Positions 7,108 to 14,080 of a stretch of 14,994 nucleotides of DNA are shown here, piece after piece. Within the stretch, counting starts at the first letter, position 1, and every line of letters begins with the position of its first letter. The stretch is from Bacteroidota bacterium (lineage in GTDB: Bacteria > Bacteroidota > Bacteroidia > Chitinophagales > Chitinophagaceae). Made by a program: the position numbers and the translations under genes. The stretch is taken from positions 1 to 14,994 of the forward strand of contig JAKAJX010000267.1 in NCBI GenBank assembly GCA_021824855.1. Reading direction: 5' to 3'. The notes beneath the pieces were generated by a model. The model saw only the letters and a program-made list of their open reading frames with translations. It was not told the DNA's origin and searched no databases.

Positions 7108-8388
7108 ATGAAACAGATCATTCTATTAATAGGTAGCATAACAATTGGCAGTATGTTAAAGGCACAAGCTTTAACCGATAGTATATATATGCCTTCTATT
7201 AAAACCATTAAATTCTTTCAGCAAAATAATCAGGAAAGCTTGCCTGTTATTCGGTTACATTCGTCTGATTTAGTAGAATTACATTTCGATGATTTGGATG
7301 GGGTTGTTAAAAACTACTACTACACATTTCAACTATGTAATGCCAATTGGGAAGCTGCTGATATAAGTAGTTTCGATTACATACAAGGTTATCAGCAAAT
7401 GATGATTTCTCAATACCGTATTTCATCTATATCGCAAGTAAAGTATATTCATTACATGGCATTGCTTCCGGAAAATAATTATATACCAATAAAAAGTGGC
7501 AATTATTTGTTGAAAGTGTATTTAAATGCCGATTTAACACAATTAGCATTTACCAAAAGATTTTTTGTTGTTGATAGCAAAGTAAATCTATCCACACAGT
7601 TTTCGCAGCCAATTGATAATGCGTTAATGTACACGCATCAAAAAATTCAGTTTACACTTAATACAAGAGCATTAAGTTTATATAATCCTCAACAACAAAT
7701 AAAAGTTGCCATATTACAAAACAATAGGTGGGATAATGCTTTAACCGATTTTCAGCCAACATTTATTAGAAACAATATTTTAGAATATAGTGGAGAAGAT
7801 GGATATCTTTTTCAAGGTATGCGAGAGTTTAGATGGGCTGATTTACGAACTTTTATTTTTCAAACGGAAAGAGTTGATTCTGTAAATAAAAAACTACTTC
7901 CCATTGATATATATTTAAAGCCCGACATATCGCGAAGTAGAAGCGGATATTTAACCATGAATGATTTAAACGGCAGTTATGAAGTAAGCACTACAGAAGC
8001 CGAAAATCCATGGTGGCAGGGCGATTACGCCAATGTACATTTTACCTATTTGCCCAATAATCAAACTCCTTTTGAAGACAAAGATTTGTACATGGTAGGA
8101 GAACTTACAGGTAATGCATTAACCAAAGAAGCTAAAATGAAGTATAATGAAGAAAAAGGGGTGTACGAAAAAATTTTATTATTAAAACAAGGCTATTATA
8201 ATTATGCTTATGTTACTAAAAACAAAAATGATGCTTCAGCAAAAGCAGACGCATCATTAACCGAAGGTAACTTTTGGGAAACAGAAAATAATTATACCAT
8301 TTTAGTGTATTACCGTTCGGTAGATGGCCGATATGATGAATTAGTAGCCGTTACAACATTTAATACAAGAAATGGTACAAGCTTATAA
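7108..8388 (+). CDS. Type IX secretion system plug protein (DUF5103 family)
   Basis: A 426-residue exported protein. Residues 1-21 are a signal peptide (MKQIILLIGSITIGSMLKAQA, cleavage probably after AQA at 21). The mature chain has the DUF5103 layout: an N-terminal beta-rich part (VIRLHSSDLVELHFDDLDGV, then YYYTFQLCNANW with a WEAADIS segment), LSTQFSQPIDNAL at the middle, and a C-terminal part with NPWWQGDYANVHFTYLP and YNEEKGVYEKILLLKQGYYNY. In Flavobacterium the family member (Plug) seals the periplasmic side of the giant SprA translocon of the type IX secretion system. The frame is open from a TTG at 7093, but ATG 7108 starts the signal peptide properly. No other T9SS gene is in the window. 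Family assignment comes from recognised sequence blocks, not a search; the role is inferred from the family. Confidence 0.82.
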   Translation: MKQIILLIGSITIGSMLKAQALTDSIYMPSIKTIKFFQQNNQESLPVIRLHSSDLVELHFDDLDGVVKNYYYTFQLCNANWEAADISSFDYIQGYQQMMISQYRISSISQVKYIHYMALLPENNYIPIKSGNYLLKVYLNADLTQLAFTKRFFVVDSKVNLSTQFSQPIDNALMYTHQKIQFTLNTRALSLYNPQQQIKVAILQNNRWDNALTDFQPTFIRNNILEYSGEDGYLFQGMREFRWADLRTFIFQTERVDSVNKKLLPIDIYLKPDISRSRSGYLTMNDLNGSYEVSTTEAENPWWQGDYANVHFTYLPNNQTPFEDKDLYMVGELTGNALTKEAKMKYNEEKGVYEKILLLKQGYYNYAYVTKNKNDASAKADASLTEGNFWETENNYTILVYYRSVDGRYDELVAVTTFNTRNGTSL

Positions 8389-8444
8389 AAAATTGTTAAG
8401 CTGATTATTAAAAAAATCATCGTGTTTAATTTCTTTCATTCCCT

Positions 8445-8452
8445 TACTTTTG
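8445..8452 (+). promoter_or_regulatory. -7 element of the SRP RNA gene
   Basis: TACTTTTG, a perfect TAnnTTTG box, identical to the one before truB. It ends 5 nt before the first base of the terminal stem of the SRP RNA (8458), the expected promoter-to-start distance. No clean TTG sits 19 nt upstream; GTGTTT at 8422-8427 is the nearest candidate. Confidence 0.7.
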
Positions 8453-8455
8453 CAG

Positions 8456-8553
8456 CCGGCAGGTCTTACACGACCAGCTCCTGCTGAACCTCCCCAGGGT
8501 AGGAATACAGCAAGGATAAGCGGTTGTAGCGGTGCGATGTGAGTAGCCTGCCT
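8456..8553 (+). ncRNA. ffs: Small signal recognition particle RNA (4.5S-type)
   Basis: The RNA partner of Ffh, needed for cotranslational targeting of membrane proteins. The diagnostic SRP domain is present at about 8494-8511: CAGG, a 3-bp stem GUA, a GGAA tetraloop, UAC, then AGCA, the same symmetric loop that E. coli 4.5S RNA uses to bind the Ffh M domain. Flanking pairs UCC/GGA and AACC/GGUU extend the helix. The ends close with GGCAGG (8458-8463) against CCTGCC (8547-8552), followed inward by CUUAC/GUGAG. A run of six T follows from 8553 and, with the terminal stem, probably ends transcription. At about 95 nt this is the short bacterial form without an Alu domain. End positions are accurate to a few bases. 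Confidence 0.93.
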
Positions 8554-8574
8554 TTTTTATTTAATATTTCTACT

Positions 8575-9228
8575 ATGAAATTTTTTATTGATACAGCTAA
8601 CTTATCTCAAATAAAGGAAGCCAATGATTTAGGAATTTTAGATGGAGTTACTACTAATCCTTCCTTAATGGCTAAAGAGGGTATTAAAGGTAACGATGCG
8701 GTAATTCAGCATTATAAAACCATTTGTGAAATGGTGAATGGCGATATTAGTGCTGAAGTGATTTCTACAGACTTTGCAGGAATTATAGAAGAAGGAAAAA
8801 AACTTGCAGCTATTCATAAAAACATTGTAGTAAAAGTACCCATGATTAAAGAGGGTATTAAAGCTATAAAATGGTTTACCGATAATGGCATTAAAACTAA
8901 TTGTACGTTAATTTTTTCTGCCGGTCAAGCAATTTTGGCAGCTAAAGCAGGTGCCACTTATGTTTCACCATTCATCGGCAGAATTGATGACAGCAGTTGG
9001 GATGGCGTTCAGTTAATTGAGCAAATTGCCAACATTTATGCTGTACAGGGTTTTAAAACAGAAATTTTAGCAGCATCTATTCGTAATGCATTGCATATTG
9101 TTAAGTGTGCCGAAGCCGGAGCCGATGTTTGTACTTGTCCTTTAGATTCTATTTTAGGATTATTGAAACATCCATTAACCGACATTGGATTGGCTAAATT
9201 TTTAGAAGACGCAAAAAAGTTTGCATAA
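8575..9228 (+). CDS. Transaldolase, TalC/fructose-6-phosphate aldolase-like subfamily
   Basis: A 217-residue class I aldolase-fold enzyme. It would transfer a dihydroxyacetone unit between sugar phosphates in the non-oxidative pentose phosphate pathway, through a Schiff base. MKFFIDTAN (Asp6), DGVTTNPSLMAKEG (24-37), IVVKVPM with Schiff-base Lys87, TNCTLIFSAGQAILAAKAGA and SPFIGRIDD are all family blocks. The length matches the short TalC/FSA subfamily, not the 320-residue TalB type. The frame extends upstream to 8539, but that start lies inside the SRP RNA, so ATG 8575 is used; it also begins the canonical MKFFIDTAN. It starts only about 22 nt after the SRP RNA, and I see no separate well-formed promoter, so read-through from the SRP promoter may contribute. 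A strong terminator follows at 9255. Confidence 0.94.
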   Translation: MKFFIDTANLSQIKEANDLGILDGVTTNPSLMAKEGIKGNDAVIQHYKTICEMVNGDISAEVISTDFAGIIEEGKKLAAIHKNIVVKVPMIKEGIKAIKWFTDNGIKTNCTLIFSAGQAILAAKAGATYVSPFIGRIDDSSWDGVQLIEQIANIYAVQGFKTEILAASIRNALHIVKCAEAGADVCTCPLDSILGLLKHPLTDIGLAKFLEDAKKFA

Positions 9229-9254
9229 ACAGCAATTGATATATTTTTAAATGC

Positions 9255-9290
9255 ATAAAGCAGCTCGTATTGAGCTGCTTTATAGTTTTT
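9255..9290 (+). terminator. Rho-independent terminator after the transaldolase gene
   Basis: A perfect 12-bp inverted repeat, ATAAAGCAGCTC (9255-9266) and GAGCTGCTTTAT (9272-9283), with a 5-nt loop, followed by AGTTTTT to 9290. It separates transaldolase from the downstream methyltransferase operon. Confidence 0.9.
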
Positions 9291-9299
9291 GTTCATCCT

Positions 9300-9307
9300 T
9301 ATATTTG
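9300..9307 (+). promoter_or_regulatory. -7 element for the rsmF-like gene
   Basis: TATATTTG, a perfect TAnnTTTG box, four bases before the GTG start at 9312. No TTG is found at the usual 19-20 nt spacing because the upstream terminator hairpin occupies that position, so the -33 part is weak or absent. Confidence 0.5.
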
Positions 9308-9311
9308 TAAC

Positions 9312-10685
9312 GTGTTACCGGCATCATTTTTATCATCATTACAAAATGTAAAAGGCTTTAATAATAATTCCTTCGAGGCAATACATGCGTCTGGAGAACA
9401 AGTAACTTCTATTCGAATTAATCCTGCAAAATGGACTTTGGATACGAATAGATTTCTAAATAATTCTGTTTCAATTTCACCCGAAAATGCTGTTCCATGG
9501 TGTAAGCACGGATATTATTTACCCGAACGACCATCATTTACACTCGACCCATTATTGCATGCAGGTGCTTATTATGTGCAAGAGGCCAGCAGTATGTTTT
9601 TATGGCAAATGTTAGAACAACTAATTCCAAGTACAACCAATAAAAAAGTATTAGATATTGCTGCTGCACCAGGTGGAAAGTCTACCTTACTGGCTTCTTA
9701 TTTTTCCGATGGATTGGTAATTGCCAATGAAGTAATTAAAGCACGAGCAGCAGTTTTAGTTGAAAATTGTACAAAATGGGGCAGTAATCATGTTATTGTA
9801 ACTAATAATGATCCGGCACATTTTCAATCGTTAAAAAATTATTTTGATTTAATAGTTATTGATGCTCCGTGTAGCGGAAGTGGATTATTTAGAAAAGATA
9901 GTACTGCAATTAATGAATGGAGTGCCGAAAATGTAAAACTTTGTAGCCTTCGTCAGCAAAGAATTGTAGCCGATGTATTGCCTGCTTTAAAAAAAGATGG
10001 CATTTTAATTTATTCTACTTGTTCCTACTCACCTCAAGAGAATGAGGATATTTTAGATTGGATGATTGAAAATTATCAACTATCGAGTATGGCATGTAAT
10101 CTTTTACCCGAATGGAATATTGTTGAAAACATATCTACCAAACATGGGGCAACTGGCTATAGATTTTATCCCGATAAATTAAAAGGAGAAGGTTTTTTTA
10201 TTGCGGCATTTAAAAAAGATTTTTTGTCTGAGAATGCCTATTTAAAAGAACAAGAATTAGCATATCCTTCTAAAAAAGAATTACAAGTATTACAATCATT
10301 TTATCCTTATGCCGAGCATGGTGCGATATTTAAGCAAAACAATTTGTATAGATTAATAAATAAGGAATGGATGCATGATTTAAAGCTTATTGCAAAACAT
10401 TTGTACATCAAAAAAGCCGGAACTGAAATAGGGGCGATTAAAAATACAGATGTAATTCCATCGCATGAATTGGCAGTAAGTACTTTGCCACTCGAAAATT
10501 TTACGGCAATAGAAACCGACAAAGAAACTGCCTTGCGTTATTTGAGAAAAAAGGAAATTACACTAAGCAGCAATACCGGGTGGCAATTAATACAATTTTG
10601 TGAATTGCCATTGGGTTGGGTAAAAGTTTTACCCAATCGTATTAATAATTATTATCCGAGTGAATGGAGAATTTTAAAAGATTAA
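9312..10685 (+). CDS. RsmF/NSUN-family RNA m5C methyltransferase
   Basis: A 457-residue SAM-dependent enzyme that methylates C5 of a cytidine, probably in 16S rRNA or tRNA. The N-terminal segment (LPASFLSSL, GEQVTSIRINPAK) is the family substrate-binding start. The Rossmann core has VLDIAAAPGGKST at 113-125 for SAM, DAPCSGSG at 184-191 with the releasing Cys187, and YSTCSYSPQENED at 234-246 with the nucleophile Cys237. The C-terminal part (about 290-457, LYRLINKEW to LGWVKVLPNRINNYYPSEW) resembles the PUA-like RNA-binding tail of RsmF. The open frame reaches into the upstream terminator at 9270; the GTG at 9312, giving MLPASFLSSLQ, matches the usual start and sits just after a -7 box. The next gene follows after 23 nt, so an operon is likely. 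The exact target base is unknown. Confidence 0.92.
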   Translation: MLPASFLSSLQNVKGFNNNSFEAIHASGEQVTSIRINPAKWTLDTNRFLNNSVSISPENAVPWCKHGYYLPERPSFTLDPLLHAGAYYVQEASSMFLWQMLEQLIPSTTNKKVLDIAAAPGGKSTLLASYFSDGLVIANEVIKARAAVLVENCTKWGSNHVIVTNNDPAHFQSLKNYFDLIVIDAPCSGSGLFRKDSTAINEWSAENVKLCSLRQQRIVADVLPALKKDGILIYSTCSYSPQENEDILDWMIENYQLSSMACNLLPEWNIVENISTKHGATGYRFYPDKLKGEGFFIAAFKKDFLSENAYLKEQELAYPSKKELQVLQSFYPYAEHGAIFKQNNLYRLINKEWMHDLKLIAKHLYIKKAGTEIGAIKNTDVIPSHELAVSTLPLENFTAIETDKETALRYLRKKEITLSSNTGWQLIQFCELPLGWVKVLPNRINNYYPSEWRILKD

Positions 10686-10708
10686 TTTTACTTTGTTAAA
10701 CGATTTTT

Positions 10709-11698
10709 ATGAAGAAAAGTTGTAAAGCTATATATTGGTTAATAGTATTTTTAGTGTTGCAGGTTACATTATTTGCACAAGACGATTATTTAGTTCATAC
10801 TATAAAAAAGGGAGAAACATTATCGATTATTGCCAAACATTTTCATACATCTGTTGGCAGTATTATGCGTTTAAATGCAATGAATGCAAAGACTAAATTA
10901 CGAATTGGACAAAAAATAAAAATTCCGGCAGAAGCCGATAATGCAAAATCGTTAATTGCTCAGCCTTTAGTTGAAAGTAAAGAAATAAAAGTTAAGGAAT
11001 CTGACCCTAAAGTAAATATGCAACCATCTACATTTCATGTGGTAACCGGAAAGGAAACCTTGTGGAGTATTAGTAAGAAATATAAAACTTCAGTAGATAA
11101 TTTAAAAAAATGGAATCATCTTTCAAACAATAATATTCATTCCGGTGAAAAATTAATTGTGGGTGTTGAAGCTGCTGCTGTTGCTACACACCAACCAACT
11201 TCCGAAGTAGTTCCAGTGGTTAAAACCGAATCTCAACCTCAGCAAATTTCTGTTAAAAAAGATACAGCAAGTGTTCAGTCTAATGCATCATCCACTGCCG
11301 CTACCAATAAAACAAATGAAATAACTGCTACTGCGGTAACAAATAAAAAAGAAGAAAAAACTGTTGAAGTATCGAATAATTCTAATTCAATAACAGTTGG
11401 AGAAGAAGGATTTTTTGCATCGGCATATAAAAGTACAAACAATGAAATTTCGGGAAATGCTGCAACATTTAAAACTGCCAGTGGGTGGTTAGATAAAAAG
11501 TTTTATGTGTTGATGAATAATGTAGCCGAAGGCACTATTGTTTGTGTTGCTGCGAATACTAAAAAGATATATGCTAAAGTATTAGGGCCATTACCCGATA
11601 TTAAAGAAGACAATGGTTTATTATTACGTATTAGTAATGCTGCTGTTACTGCATTAGGTATTGGTAATGATAAATTTTCTGTTACAGTAAATTACTAA
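10709..11698 (+). CDS. Secreted LysM-repeat protein with C-terminal double-psi beta-barrel-like domain
   Basis: A 329-residue exported protein. Residues 1-24 are a signal peptide ending LFAQ. Two LysM modules that bind peptidoglycan glycan chains follow: YLVHTIKKGETLSIIAKHF at about 28-73 and FHVVTGKETLWSISKKYKT at about 109-152. Residues about 153-230 are a Thr/Ser/Ala/Lys-rich, probably disordered linker. The last 95 residues (GFFASAYKS, ATFKTASGWLDKKFYVLMN, VCVAANTKKIYAKVLGPLPD, LLRISNAAVTALG) resemble the RlpA/DPBB fold; I did not identify its catalytic residues, so a binding or structural role is more likely than glycan cleavage. It starts 23 nt after the rsmF-like gene and is probably cotranscribed; a weak TTACTTTG at 10688-10695 could be a secondary promoter. 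The domain call for the C-terminus is by pattern only. Confidence 0.85.
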   Translation: MKKSCKAIYWLIVFLVLQVTLFAQDDYLVHTIKKGETLSIIAKHFHTSVGSIMRLNAMNAKTKLRIGQKIKIPAEADNAKSLIAQPLVESKEIKVKESDPKVNMQPSTFHVVTGKETLWSISKKYKTSVDNLKKWNHLSNNNIHSGEKLIVGVEAAAVATHQPTSEVVPVVKTESQPQQISVKKDTASVQSNASSTAATNKTNEITATAVTNKKEEKTVEVSNNSNSITVGEEGFFASAYKSTNNEISGNAATFKTASGWLDKKFYVLMNNVAEGTIVCVAANTKKIYAKVLGPLPDIKEDNGLLLRISNAAVTALGIGNDKFSVTVNY

Positions 11699-11710
11699 TT
11701 GTACGCTAAT

Positions 11711-11770
11711 AAAAAAGACTAAACCGTATACTTATAATGCTGAAAAAGTTATACAGTTTAGCCGCTTTAT
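11711..11770. terminator. Bidirectional terminator between converging LysM and SPFH genes
   Basis: CTAAAC (11719-11724) pairs with GTTTAG (11756-11761), and GTATAC (11726-11731) pairs with GTTATAC (11748-11754) with a bulge, around a 16-nt loop. On the minus strand the stem is followed by AGTC then TTTTTT, a good T-tract for ending the SPFH transcript. On the plus strand the downstream CCGCTTTATTTAT is a weaker tail for the LysM transcript. Confidence 0.7.
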
Positions 11771-11782
11771 TTATAATTATTG

Positions 11783-12712
11783 CTACAGTTGATTTTCTTT
11801 TATCTTCATCATGCCAATAATTTGTTGCATGGTTTTTTCCATTCCTTCCGGACTTCCATCTAAGAAAATAACATTGCCTTTACCATATTCTGCAAAATTT
11901 TTAATGGCTTCAGTCCACATGCTAAATAAAATAACATTGGTATCTAAATTAGCACGTTTCATTTGCTCAGCAGCTTCACTCATTCCTCGTGCTACTTCTT
12001 CTCTAAATAAGGCAACACCCTGACCACGTAAGCGTGCAGCTTCTTTTTCGGCCTCTGCCGAAATTTTAATAGCATTTCCTTCGGCTTGTGCAGCTTTGGT
12101 TTTGGTAATTAATAAAGCTTGTCCTTCATTTTCTGCGGCAGCTTTTAAATTATTACTGGCAACTACTTTGCTCATGCTTTCCATAATTACCTGATCAAAA
12201 GTGATATCGTTAATTTGTAAATCTTGTAAATGATATCCCCATTCTTCGAGCGATTTATCAATTTGTTCTTTTACAAATTCAACAATTTCTCTTCGTAATA
12301 ATAAAATTTCTGCTTGTTTTTTGGTTGCTACAAAACCGCGAATACTTCCTTCAACAGTTCTTATCAATGCTTGCATTAAATCTTTATCGCTAATAAATTT
12401 AAAAGCAACATTTTTAATAGTTTGTTCTTCTTGATTAATTACCGAATACAATAACATGCTTTTAAAATATACATTTGCTTGATCGAGTGTTACTGCTTGA
12501 AATTCGAGTTCTACTGAACGATTTTGTATGCTAATAGTTCTAAATACTTGTTCAATAATAGGAATTTTAAAATTTAGTCCGGGGCGTAATATGCGTTGAT
12601 ATTTCCCAAACAAGGTAACTACTGCAATATTACCTTGCGTAACGGTAACTAAACCGCTAAAAAAAACAAAGAGTACCAATAGTACCCACCAAAAGTGAAT
12701 AATTATATCCAT
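11783..12712 (-). CDS. SPFH/Band 7 (stomatin/prohibitin-type) membrane protein
   Basis: A 309-residue protein with one N-terminal membrane segment (about 4-24, FWWVLLVLFVFFSGLV). An SPFH/Band 7 domain follows at about 25-190 (GNIAVVTLFGKYQRILRPGLNFKIPIIEQ, SIQNRSVELEFQAVTLDQANV). A long Ala/Glu-rich helix comes next (about 190-250, NLKAAAENEGQALLITKTKA, AEAEKEAARLRGQG) and should drive oligomerisation. Such proteins build large ring-like membrane scaffolds linked to microdomains or protease control. The frame extends to a TTG at 12739, but ATG 12712 gives a clean N-terminus next to the membrane helix. It lies 93 nt downstream of the peptidase T gene on the same strand. AATATTTG about 20 nt before the start is a near-match to the -7 box. 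There is no NfeD-type or FtsH-type partner beside it. Confidence 0.92.
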   Translation of the reverse strand: MDIIIHFWWVLLVLFVFFSGLVTVTQGNIAVVTLFGKYQRILRPGLNFKIPIIEQVFRTISIQNRSVELEFQAVTLDQANVYFKSMLLYSVINQEEQTIKNVAFKFISDKDLMQALIRTVEGSIRGFVATKKQAEILLLRREIVEFVKEQIDKSLEEWGYHLQDLQINDITFDQVIMESMSKVVASNNLKAAAENEGQALLITKTKAAQAEGNAIKISAEAEKEAARLRGQGVALFREEVARGMSEAAEQMKRANLDTNVILFSMWTEAIKNFAEYGKGNVIFLDGSPEGMEKTMQQIIGMMKIKENQL

Positions 12713-12805
12713 AAATAAAACATTTTGTGTAAGGTACAAATATTATTGTGTGCCGAGTGTTTTATAATCAATTTGTTATTGAATATTTTATTGTTAGAAA
12801 TGAGA

Positions 12806-14050
12806 TTAACTTTTTTCTTCCCAAACTTGTACCAAGTTTACCAGCATTTTTACTGCCTGCTCCATATCTTTTACACCAATCCATTCTTTTTTGCTGTGAA
12901 TGGCTTGCATTCCGGTAAATAAATTAGCACAAGGCAAGCCCATAAAGCTTAATCTGCTGCCATCAGTACCTCCTCTAATGGGTTCTTTAAGAACGGTTAA
13001 TCCGGTTCGGCGATAAGCTTCAGTAGCAAATTGCACAACTTGCGGATATTTATCTAATACTTCCTTCATGTTTCTGTATTGTTCTTTTATTAGAAATTGA
13101 TAAGTTGCTTGCGGATAATTTAACATCACTTTTTCTGTAATACTTTTCAGTAATGCTTCATGTTTAGCAAGATTGGCGGTAATAAAATCTCTAATTATAA
13201 ATTGTATTTCAACTTTCTCTGCTATTCCGTTGATATGAATGGGATGAATAAATCCTTCTCTTTTTTCTGTTTTTTCCGGGCTCAACTCTGATGGTAATAA
13301 AGCAATAATATCTGCAGCAATTTTTAAAGCATTTACCATTTTATTTTTTGCTTGCCCGGGATGTGCAATTACTCCATCAATGATAATTTGAACACCATCG
13401 GCACTAAATGTTTCATCTTCTAAAGTACCTGCTTCTCCGCCATCTAAGGTATAACCATATTGTGCATGTAGTTTCTGCAAATCTAATTTGTCAGTTCCTT
13501 GTCCTACTTCTTCATCGGGTGTAAATAAAATTTTAATAGCACCATGCTTAATTTCCGGATGTAATAATAAGTATTGAACCATATCCATAATAATGGCAAC
13601 ACCGGCTTTGTCATCGGCTCCCAATAAGGTTAATCCGCTTGCGGTAATAATATCGTTACCAATATGTTCTTTTAAATAAGGAAATTTTTTGGTAGAAATA
13701 GTTTGTGTAGGGTCATCGGGTAAAAATAGTTCATCTCCGGAGTAGTTTTTATGGCGAATTGGTTTAACGTGATAACCGCTGCAATCGGGTGCAGTATCAA
13801 TATGACTGCAAAAGCAAATTGTTGGAACATTTTTTTCTGTTGTAGGTGCAAGTGTAGCATATACATAGCCAAACTCATCGGTATAAGCATCTGCTAATCC
13901 TAAATTCAATAATTCAGTTGTTAATAAAGCCGATAATTTTTTTTGTTTTTCTGTGGTAGGGTGTGTACTGCTGTGCGGATCACTTTGTGTATCAATTTGC
14001 ACATATTGTATAAACCTTTCTGTAACTGTAAATTGGTAATTATCAAACAT
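12806..14050 (-). CDS. pepT: Peptidase T (tripeptide aminopeptidase, M20B)
   Basis: A 414-residue cytosolic zinc aminopeptidase that removes the N-terminal residue from tripeptides. The metal and catalytic residues are in place: CFCSHIDTAPD with His83 and Asp85, LLGADDKAGVAI with Asp146, FTPDEEVGQG with catalytic Glu180 and metal ligand Glu181, TLDGGEAGTLEDETFSADG, and the late AIHSKKEWI histidine. EPIRGGTDGSRLSFMGLPCA is a near-invariant PepT block. The length fits the family (about 410). The frame is open to 14107, but ATG 14050 (MFDNYQFTVTERFIQYVQID) is the usual start, and the longer version would run through the divergent CPBP gene start. Starts of the two genes are 30 nt apart. TATCTTG, an imperfect -7 box, lies about 19 nt upstream of the ATG. 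Confidence 0.95.
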   Translation of the reverse strand: MFDNYQFTVTERFIQYVQIDTQSDPHSSTHPTTEKQKKLSALLTTELLNLGLADAYTDEFGYVYATLAPTTEKNVPTICFCSHIDTAPDCSGYHVKPIRHKNYSGDELFLPDDPTQTISTKKFPYLKEHIGNDIITASGLTLLGADDKAGVAIIMDMVQYLLLHPEIKHGAIKILFTPDEEVGQGTDKLDLQKLHAQYGYTLDGGEAGTLEDETFSADGVQIIIDGVIAHPGQAKNKMVNALKIAADIIALLPSELSPEKTEKREGFIHPIHINGIAEKVEIQFIIRDFITANLAKHEALLKSITEKVMLNYPQATYQFLIKEQYRNMKEVLDKYPQVVQFATEAYRRTGLTVLKEPIRGGTDGSRLSFMGLPCANLFTGMQAIHSKKEWIGVKDMEQAVKMLVNLVQVWEEKS

Positions 14051-14063
14051 CGGTGTTAATTTG
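14033..14063 (+). promoter_or_regulatory. Possible promoter of the CPBP protease gene
   Basis: TTG at 14033-14035 and TTAATTTG at 14056-14063, a 20-nt spacer. The -7 box deviates at one position from TAnnTTTG. It ends 17 nt before the ATG at 14081, and its -33 part lies inside the first codons of divergent pepT. Confidence 0.35.
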
Positions 14064-14080
14064 TAAGCAAGATAAATGAA

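Noticed and set aside
8382..8420. Possible terminator after the T9SS plug gene (AGCTT ... AAGCT and TGAT ... ATCA)
   Set aside because: Stems are 4-5 bp with AT-rich loops and no proper T-tract, too weak to call.
8539..8574. Upstream start for the transaldolase
   Set aside because: It falls within the SRP RNA; ATG 8575 gives the canonical MKFFIDTAN start.
9036..9296. Minus-strand open frame of 86 codons
   Set aside because: Antisense to the end of transaldolase and running through its terminator hairpin.
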